Below are positions 58,401 to 64,000 of a stretch of 64,000 nt of DNA, one piece after another. Made by a program: the position numbers and the translations under genes. Source of the stretch: Ampullaceana balthica. Its lineage: Eukaryota > Mollusca > Gastropoda > Lymnaeidae. The stretch lies in the NCBI GenBank assembly GCA_944989445.1, contig CALYLW010000727.1, forward strand, positions 186,001 to 250,000, read 5' to 3'. The first letter of the stretch is position 1; each line of letters begins with the position of its first letter. The notes under the pieces are model-generated. The model was not told the origin of the DNA and did not search any database. It saw only the letters and a program-made list of their open reading frames with translations.

Positions 58401-61400
58401 ATATATAGACTATAGATAAACTAAAAATGCAATAATTTCAATACGGTACATTCGATCGATCTGAAATTTTGATACAATGCATTGTAATCCAAGATCTATC
58501 TGTGGTAAAATTTTTAGATCTCTAGGACCATCCGAAGTGGTATAATTTTACGTTTCAAGTTTTGAAGGAAGGATGGATGGATGGATGGTGGATACAACAT
58601 ACAAACATTGTGACTTAAATAAAAGCGTGTAAAATGGTCAAATTTGCCACTTAATGTTGGTTATCTTGATCCCCATGACCAATTGCCAGCTTTTGAAAAT
58701 GTTAGATGTGATTTTGTATAACCAAGTGAAGGCATAAAATTTCTGCCTCCCTGGTGACGTCACAGCCCGCTTGCTCACAGCGCTGTGTTACTAACTTAAA
58801 TCACCAGCTTTTGAAAATATTCTTATTGATAGGGCTGAACCGATCTGTTTGGCTACTCGGCATCGGCCGATTTTTTTATACTCTGTGTAAAAAAAAACTC
58901 GAAAATCATGTGCATGTACATTCTCATTTATTAACGCTAGTGATGGGACGAAAAATCATAGGGTGCTTACTGTAAACAAGGCTCCCCAGATTTTAAAATA
59001 TATAATATAACAGACTACAGACAGTTTACCCACCCCCACTCTCAATCTCCCACACCATTGTTGTTGGTTAGTCCGATTAGCATCAAGTTACTGAAGGAAT
59101 TCTAAGTCCATTGTAAGCTGAGGGGATGGACCCAAAGAAGATTATTAGGAAGAGAATGGTTCGGGGACAATGAGGGGATGTGTATGTTACTTATTTGTGT
59201 AGCTTGAAAGGAAAGTTCAAGGCACAGTATTGCTCAATCTGGGAATCACCGCAAGACGGCGCGCGCGCTGCGGCGTGCCGGACAGGAGTATATGACTTCG
59301 TTATTGTTATGTACTAGTAGTACTAGGGAAAAAAACGCACTAACGCAACAAAGGGTTATATTTAAACTTAAACTGTCCTTAAAAACGAACGGTCTTAACA
59401 ACTTAGGAAAGAGTGAAGAAATAGGGTCCCGATATTCCGAAACGATTCTGATTAATCGTCCCATCACTAATTAACGCACAACACGTACATAAAGAAATTT
59501 CAAGCGCATGTTAATATTTTGACGCCATATTGGTTTTCGTTTTAACTCGATCATCGGTTATCTCTATGCCATTTTTCATACCCCAACGCCGTCGACTTAA
59601 CCGGTTTCAACTGTAAGTTATTTCCAATGTATCCTATGCTTGCATGTCTACAAATAAGTTATTTCCAATGCATCATATGCTTGCATGTCTACAAATAAGT
59701 TATTTCCAATGAATCATATGCTTGCATGTCTACAAATACAATATTTCCAATCTCAAGGCTTTGTGTTTATTTATCTAAAATCAATTATGCATACATCTTG
59801 GAAGCCATAGTAATATTTCCATACTCAACTCACGTTGTTTTCTTGATGATGTCAGAATGTATAGCAGCTACACCATTGACAGCTTTGCTCCCTATGATAC
59901 ACACATTGGCCATATTAATTTTCTTCTCAGGACCTTCCTCAACAATCGACATCCTGGCAAGGCGATCATTGTCACCAGGCCATTTTTTGGCCACTTCCTG
60001 TGATAAAAAAATGGAATTCAATGTAAAAATAAATAAATATATAATGTTCTCTGTACACAACAGAATAAAAGAAATGACTCATGTGCCATTCATGTACAAA
60101 CTTTGTTATTTGTTATTTTAATAAACAATAAAATGTTGAATAGCTCGAGATTATCATGTTTTGCCGTCACTATTTACACAAAAAGGTTCAGCAATCTGCC
60201 AAAAAAAACCCCTCCACATAAAGAAAAAAAGTGCAGCCAATATTGTAAACGTCAGATCCTTGGAAAAAGCACTTAATACGACAATCACTTACTTTCAAGA
60301 ACCGGGCATTGATCTCATACAGGATGGCAAGATGACGGGGTAGAACATGACTCAGTAAGCCAACAGGCCAGCGTTCCAATGCCTCGGGAAGAACGGTATG
60401 GTTAGTATAGGCACATGTCTTGGTGGTGATCTCCCAAGCCTATGAAAGGAAATATTACAGCAACTATGGTTTATGTTGTTTTGTGTTTTTTTCACTGGCT
60501 ACACACCTCAGAACCTAACATCCTAAATTCAACTGTTCATATTTCATATGAAATTGCCTTACACCTGGCTCTAAAAAGAGATTAATATATTTTTGACAAA
60601 TCTGCATGAGTGATTTTTTCAAACAAGATATTTTCATGTCAACAACCAAGTACTACTTGCTAATTGCTAACCCTCTCCCATGAAACATTTTCAATGTCAA
60701 CAAGGATCCGCATGAGTTCTGGAATGGCCAGAGATGGATGCGTGTCATTCAGTTGAATAGCAACCTGAAAATAAATGAAAATATTAATTGCAGACACTTA
60801 ACTTTATAAGGCCAGAGACAGGGAATAGGTTCTCACCGTCAAAAGATTAATCTATCATTTAATTTTTTTCCCATTAAATTTTTATTTAAATTTTTGCACT
60901 TATTTTAGTTTTAAAATAAATGCAAAAATTCATTAGAAGAACTCACTTTGTCTGAGAACGTGTCAAAAGAGGTTCTGGCAGGGTTAGCTTGTCCAAAAGT
61001 GGAGGATTTGAACCGACGGATTAAATCTTGCAAAGATGCTGCAACAAGGAAGTACTCCTGTTTCAATCGGAGTTCTTTTCCCTCAAACATCTACAGGTGA
61101 GAAAAGAGTAAATGAAAAACCATGAACACAGCAATTTTGAAATAAAATAATAGTTCTTAACATTATGAAAAGCTCAGAAATTTGAAAAGATTAAACTTTT
61201 TAAAACATAAACATGCAAAAAGAAACTAAATAAAAAATGATTAAATAAATTAAGTTGACTAAAAAATATCTTTAATGGTTTATCTAACCTAAGTTCCAAA
61301 ACTATGATTCAAATCCAATCTAAAAATTAACTTTAAAGAAAATTACAGAGAAAATCTTCATTTAGAAAGATGAAACTTACTTAAAATAACTGACTCAAAG

Positions 61401-63406
61401 CATCATATAATGCTAAAAATGCCGTAATTAAATTGCTAAAGTTTTTCATATTTATAAGATTAACGTGAAACCTTTTGGTATATTTTTAAACTCACATTGT
61501 CGTTGGGATACAGGACCCTGGAGATGTTCTCAGCATAATTTCTTTCACAAACAGCATTGATGTACTCTCCATTATTAACTAAACAATAAGAAAGTCATCA
61601 TAGAAAATTTCAGCTTTTTACAAGAGAAATAACAGATGACTGCTCAAATTAAAAAAATTAACAAAAAAAGTAGGACAAAATTTGAAAATATCAAATGCGA
61701 TAAACAAGAAATTTAAATAATTTTAAGAAAATCCAATTTCTTAATGTTTTATTTCAGGGGTCTCCAAACTTTTCTGCTGAAGGGCCGCATTAACTGTCAA
61801 ACAGCAGTTTGGGGGCCGAATACTAATCCCCAACAAAAAATTTTGTGGTAAACTACAGGTAAAAATAGTATCTTTTTTTTTAGATTAAAAGGTCTCCAGG
61901 GGCCAGATGAGAGGGCCTTGCAGGCCGTAGTTTAGAGACCCCTGTTTTAGTTGATTAAGAAATTTGTGAACACAGTTTTTAATACATAAAATTTTAAAGT
62001 CAAACGTAATAGTAAAACTTACAGAAGTGGAGATGAAAGCTGTTTGGGGCTTTGCAGGACCACAGACGAAGTGTATTGACTGTGTTGTTACCATATCCAG
62101 GAATTGGAGTGTCAAAGGGCATTGCAAAGAGCACCTAAACACAGATGATATCATCTTAAATTACGTTGCAAGAAGAATATTCATCAAAAAGGGATTTAGA
62201 AAATTGGAGCAGGGAGAATACTTAAGGAATTGTTCATGGCCAACCTTAATTCAACCAAAGAAAGAAATAATTCCTCTAATAAAACACAGTTTTCCTTTAC
62301 ATTATTTACATACACTAATGAGATAATATAAATGTTGACTTGTTTAAGACTTACTTGAGTATCAACCCACTTGTCCTTGCCATTAACATTCTCTACATGT
62401 CCAAAAAAGTTAACTGGAAGACAATATTCTGGTCTGGACTTTTCCCATGGATTACCAAATCTCAACCAGTCATCAGGCTCTTCTATCTTAAGATGATGCG
62501 CAATAAAAAAAAATTATTGTACCCATACCAACATGGTATATGTTGAGTTCAGATAAAAGTTTTTATTAAATATTATTTAAATTCCAAAATGAAATAAGGC
62601 AAGTTAAACAACAATGAGTCTAAGTTTTTAGCTTTAAAACAGTGATTTTTAAAATTTTTGTTTAACAAAGCTATAAATTATATTTACTATCACTGTGAAA
62701 TGAATCCTGTTTAAAGTTGAGATTTATCCAACAACTGAGATGATATATTAACAGCCTCACATGGCATAGTTTTATGACAAACATATGGCACTATTTATCA
62801 AGATAATATATGACTGTATGTAAAAGTTACAAAAGAAATTAAGAAGAACTATTCAAAGAACATGTTAAATGTAAAATCTAACCTGCCATCCATTTTCAAT
62901 TCTCTGTGTAAAAATTCCATAATCATAGCGTATACCATAACCATACGCGGCCAATCCAAGTGTAGCCATGGAGTCCAGGAAGCAGGCTGCCAAACGACCT
63001 AGGCCACCATTACCGAGCCCCGCGTCCTGTTCAATCTCTTCCAATTCCTCTATGTCTAAACCAAGCTGAAGTATTAGGAAACAAATGTTTGAGTATCAAA
63101 ACAATTTCAGTAGCAAAACTTAAACAATGCAACAGGCACTTGAAATTAGATTTCCCTTTTCAGGGTGATTTTAACATATTTTTTAAATTTAACTCTATTT
63201 CTTAGTCTAAATGAAAAAATTCATATACAACACAACATGAAGACTCGGAGTAAGGTATTATATCATAAAATGTTATATTATATTTAAAAATGTGCAGGTT
63301 GTACCTGATACATAGCTTCATCACATGAGCTCTGAATCCCCAAGTTGACCATTGTATTTGACAATGTACGCCCCATGTAGAACTCCAAGGACAAATAGTA
63401 AACTCT
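52242..63406 (-). CDS. Pyg: Glycogen phosphorylase, 17 exons, 5' part outside the window
   Basis: Catalyses phosphorolysis of glycogen to glucose 1-phosphate in the cytosol (EC 2.4.1.1, GT35 family), with pyridoxal phosphate as cofactor. Exons on the minus strand: 63,406-63,305; 63,065-62,883; 62,486-62,355; 62,134-62,023; 61,578-61,496; 61,090-60,947; 60,764-60,672; 60,439-60,293; 59,997-59,834; 57,639-57,525; 57,341-57,240; 56,644-56,438; 56,055-55,834; 55,351-55,224; 54,985-54,851; 52,974-52,908; 52,406-52,242. All introns are GT-AG and the joined length, 2,301 nt, keeps one frame to TAA (766 codons). Adding the roughly 80 missing N-terminal residues gives the usual animal length near 845. 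Catalytic and cofactor motifs are all present ([32 protein letters not shown]). The start codon, Ser14 region and promoter lie to the right of the window. Functional by appearance. Confidence 0.97.
52908..52974 (-). CDS. Pyg: Glycogen phosphorylase exon
   Basis: 67 bp: one base completing Arg, then [20 protein letters not shown] and FK. It is the shortest exon and follows the 1.9-kb intron that holds the piggyBac-like element. Confidence 0.94.
53125..53320 (-). mobile_element. SINE-B copy in a glycogen phosphorylase intron
   Basis: The minus strand reads GATGGTCTAAGTGGTAGTGC (A box), then GCGGGTTCGAGCCCAGGTAC (B box), then GGCATTGTGCTGGCCACACA and GAACGCTACATCACTTGCCC. The tRNA-like head and body are complete. 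It could be mistaken for a tRNA gene, but the sequence does not close into a tRNA acceptor stem and continues into the SINE body. Confidence 0.88.
53596..54686 (-). mobile_element. piggyBac-like element flanked by TTAA in a glycogen phosphorylase intron
   Basis: The ends CTCTTTTTCTCCGGAA (left) and CTCTTTCTCTCCGGAA (right, reverse complement) differ at one position. TTAA stands at 53,592-53,595 and 54,687-54,690, the piggyBac target. A minus-strand frame near 54,310-54,200 ([20 protein letters not shown]) resembles an acidic N-terminal region, but no transposase core is visible, so the 1.09-kb copy is non-autonomous. Confidence 0.85.
54851..54985 (-). CDS. Pyg: Glycogen phosphorylase exon
   Basis: [20 protein letters not shown], then [20 protein letters not shown]. 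It ends with a split Arg codon. Confidence 0.94.
55224..55351 (-). CDS. Pyg: Glycogen phosphorylase exon
   Basis: [20 protein letters not shown], then [19 protein letters not shown]. The last Gly codon is split with the next exon. Confidence 0.95.
55834..56055 (-). CDS. Pyg: Glycogen phosphorylase exon with pyridoxal phosphate lysine
   Basis: 74 codons. [12 protein letters not shown] opens the exon, and [11 protein letters not shown] with [11 protein letters not shown] closes it. The Glu equivalent to Glu672 and the Lys equivalent to Lys680 (Schiff base with pyridoxal phosphate) are both present. Confidence 0.97.
56438..56644 (-). CDS. Pyg: Glycogen phosphorylase exon with phosphate-site residues
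   Basis: 69 codons. [16 protein letters not shown] carries the residues equivalent to Lys568, Arg569 and Lys574 that bind phosphate and the cofactor. The exon ends [11 protein letters not shown]. Confidence 0.96.
56755..56782. repeat. Left 28-bp target site duplication of SINE-A
   Basis: ATAAATAGAGCAGTAACGAT plus AAGTTCAA recurs at 57,070-57,097 with a single T-to-C change. Confidence 0.92.
56783..57069 (+). mobile_element. SINE-A copy with 28-bp target duplication in a glycogen phosphorylase intron
   Basis: The tRNA-like head GGTGGTCAAGTGGCAGCGCG holds an A box and GGTTCGAATAC (56,840-56,850) a B box for RNA polymerase III. The body CTAGTTAGGCGGCTGGGTAA and the tail GGACGCAATTATCTTCTGCA, with hairpin arms GACGC/GCGTC, follow, ending in TTAAGATAAGATAAC. 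It lies antisense to the host gene, and its long near-perfect duplication suggests a fairly recent insertion. Confidence 0.93.
57240..57341 (-). CDS. Pyg: Glycogen phosphorylase exon
   Basis: 34 codons, [20 protein letters not shown], then [14 protein letters not shown]. This is the less conserved linker at the start of the C-terminal domain. Confidence 0.93.
57525..57639 (-). CDS. Pyg: Glycogen phosphorylase exon
   Basis: [20 protein letters not shown], then [18 protein letters not shown]. The intron before it (57,640-59,833) is the gene's longest here because of transposon insertions. Confidence 0.95.
57831..58026. repeat. 41-bp tandem repeat, left part
   Basis: TGCATCATATGCTTGCATGT plus CTACAAATAAGTTATTTCCAA occurs about five times at 41-bp spacing (57,832, 57,873, 57,914 and so on). 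The array resumes at 59,613 after an insertion. Confidence 0.9.
58140..58520. repeat. R1 copy inside the intronic insertion
   Basis: TTAGTTATGTCTCATATATA, AGGGATTTATAGTCAAAAAC and, further on, CGATCGATCTGAAATTTTGA are R1 landmarks. The middle is deleted or replaced. Confidence 0.7.
58938..59469. mobile_element. 532-bp hAT element with perfect 8-bp duplication in a glycogen phosphorylase intron
   Basis: The ends TAGTGATGGGACGAAAAATC and (reverse complement) TAGTGATGGGACGATTAATC differ at two positions in 20. ATTAACGC stands directly outside both (58,930-58,937 and 59,470-59,477). There is no transposase coding. Confidence 0.93.
59613..59751. repeat. 41-bp tandem repeat, right part
   Basis: About three and a half further units of the array at 57,831, ending 80 bp before a coding exon. 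Confidence 0.88.
59834..59997 (-). CDS. Pyg: Glycogen phosphorylase exon
   Basis: 54 codons plus two bases: [20 protein letters not shown], then [20 protein letters not shown]. The split codon closes as Thr with the next exon. Confidence 0.95.
60293..60439 (-). CDS. Pyg: Glycogen phosphorylase exon with active-site His
   Basis: 49 codons. [16 protein letters not shown] contains the substrate-binding His equivalent to His377. The exon ends YEINARFLK. Confidence 0.96.
60672..60764 (-). CDS. Pyg: Glycogen phosphorylase exon
   Basis: 31 codons, [20 protein letters not shown], then [11 protein letters not shown]. It holds the strongly conserved QLNDTHP motif. Confidence 0.96.
60947..61090 (-). 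CDS. Pyg: Glycogen phosphorylase exon with AMP-site arginines
   Basis: [20 protein letters not shown], then [10 protein letters not shown], which holds the Arg-Arg pair equivalent to Arg309/Arg310 of the AMP site. The first residue is Met where vertebrate muscle enzyme has Phe285. Confidence 0.95.
61496..61578 (-). CDS. Pyg: Glycogen phosphorylase exon with start of the 280s loop
   Basis: [20 protein letters not shown], then VLYPNDN. The last residues are the Asn-Asp-Asn of the 280s loop that gates access to the active site in vertebrate enzymes. Confidence 0.95.
61755..61944 (-). mobile_element. hAT MITE family T, copy 2, in a glycogen phosphorylase intron
   Basis: CAGGGGTCTCCAAACTTTTC at the left and (reverse complement) CAGGGGTCTCTAAACTACGG at the right; flanks TTTTATTT and TTTTAGTT match at 7 of 8 bases. 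The interior, including CCTGGAGACCTTTTAATCTA, matches 47,495-47,690 reversed. Confidence 0.88.
62023..62134 (-). CDS. Pyg: Glycogen phosphorylase exon
   Basis: [20 protein letters not shown], then [17 protein letters not shown]. It ends one base into a codon that the next exon completes as Phe. Confidence 0.95.
62355..62486 (-). CDS. Pyg: Glycogen phosphorylase exon
   Basis: 44 codons, [20 protein letters not shown], then [12 protein letters not shown] and KWVDTQ. The first ATA follows an AG at 62,487-62,488. Confidence 0.95.
62883..63065 (-). CDS. Pyg: Glycogen phosphorylase exon
   Basis: 61 codons, [13 protein letters not shown] followed by the glycine-rich [19 protein letters not shown] signature near the active site, then [16 protein letters not shown]. 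Both borders are phase 0. Confidence 0.96.
63305..63406 (-). CDS. Pyg: Glycogen phosphorylase exon (first in window)
   Basis: 34 codons, [20 protein letters not shown] onward, ending DEAMYQ. It corresponds to about residue 81 of the rabbit muscle enzyme, so one or more upstream exons are missing. The frame starts in phase 0. Confidence 0.95.
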
Positions 63407-63419
63407 CTGAAATTAAGTA

Positions 63420-64000
63420 AAGATTAAAATTATAAAAGTTATTAAGACATGAAATAAATAATCAAAGAATACGAGTAGACAACATACACATTTAAAAACA
63501 AACAAAATTTATTGATATCTCATAAGGGTCTACCAATATATTTGCACCGAGATCAGGATATCGGCAATGTCGGTATCGGTAGCATGCATAGGTCCCAATA
63601 TTGATGTCACCGATATTTCATGATAAGTGACATTTTGACCCCCAAAAAATCAGAAAAAAAATCATTTAGATTTATAAATACTAAGGTTGTTAACGGTTAA
63701 CCGCACCTTCAAGTATTCGGTTTTAGCTTATTACCCAGAGTTAATTTTTTGTGGTAATACGTCAGAATACTATCGCCAATACACGAGCAACCCTGACACC
63801 AAAGAATTTTCTTAATATTCCGATCTATAAATAATATACAAATACACGTCATCACTGTTAGTGGAGCTCGGCTAGTGAAAATTTTTTAATTAATTTTTTT
63901 TAATTGGCTTAGTTGCCGAAGCATATTACAAGAAGTAACTCAGAGCGCTGCAGTATGCCAAATAGTGGATAACGGTCAAGGCCGCGAGTGTCACTATTTA
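63420..64000. other. Upstream intron sequence with unclassified repeats
   Basis: No phosphorylase N-terminal exon is found here. TCGGTATCGGTAGCATGC-type sequence (63,560-63,610) and AAGGTTGTTAACGGTTAACC at 63,683-63,702, facing CAATACACGAGCAACCCT at 63,776, look like small inverted-end elements. Confidence 0.45.

Larger units (their letters stand above)
58025..59612. mobile_element. 1.6-kb insertion splitting the 41-bp array
   Basis: The array breaks within CTACAAAT and resumes with TAAGTTATTTCC, in register, which indicates a clean insertion. The left end TTGGAACCG and right end (reverse complement) TTGAAACCG form a short inverted pair. The insertion carries an R1-like piece and the hAT element at 58,938-59,469. 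The class is unknown. Confidence 0.55.

Noticed and set aside
63420..64000. N-terminal exon of glycogen phosphorylase
   Set aside because: No frame on the minus strand gives the expected N-terminal motifs; the region reads as intron with repeats.

Overview
This is an animal genomic window, probably from an invertebrate and most likely a mollusc (inferred from repeat style and intron-rich layout, not proven). It is AT-rich and full of interspersed and tandem repeats. I can support only one host gene: glycogen phosphorylase on the minus strand. Nothing suggests a prokaryote: the one real gene is split by GT-AG introns, and every ORF above about 300 codons is an artefact of a tandem array.

Right third (52,242-63,406): 17 exons of glycogen phosphorylase join into one open frame of 766 codons plus a stop. 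The first roughly 80 residues, including the N-terminal phosphorylation region, lie beyond the right edge. The introns hold a tRNA-derived SINE with a 28-bp target duplication (56,783-57,069), a second SINE type (53,125-53,320), a piggyBac-like element flanked by TTAA (53,596-54,686), a hAT element with a perfect 8-bp duplication (58,938-59,469) and a small hAT MITE (61,755-61,944). Downstream of the stop, 48,780-52,241 is strikingly poor in repeats and may be a long 3' UTR.

Left and middle (1-48,780): no host gene was recognised. The region holds broken non-LTR retrotransposons (C-terminal fragments at 2,780-3,240 and 10,115-10,884, and 3' ends of a third LINE family at 869-1,185, 18,360-18,510, 30,395-30,578 and 33,490-33,725). 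It also holds two SINE families and several hAT insertions with clean terminal repeats and 8-bp duplications (7,007-9,307; 11,890-12,069; 34,375-36,356). A second hAT transposase relic lies at 41,796-42,345. MITEs with long inverted ends and a dispersed roughly 0.5-kb repeat family (called R1 here), arrayed at 22,170-24,660, fill much of the rest.

Tandem arrays make up about a sixth of the window: 21-bp (13,429-17,789), 23-bp (20,335-21,615), 52-bp (27,390-28,145), 30-bp (28,826-29,965), 39-bp (32,115-33,430), 23-bp (45,485-46,700), and smaller ones. Those with periods divisible by three give very long spurious ORFs on both strands.

The most interesting biology is the mobile-element ecology. 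SINE-A and a LINE share a 3' tail that can fold into a hairpin, which suggests the SINE borrows that LINE's retrotransposition machinery. Nested insertions with intact duplications allow the order of events to be read. Some satellite arrays appear to have grown from LINE or SINE 3' ends.
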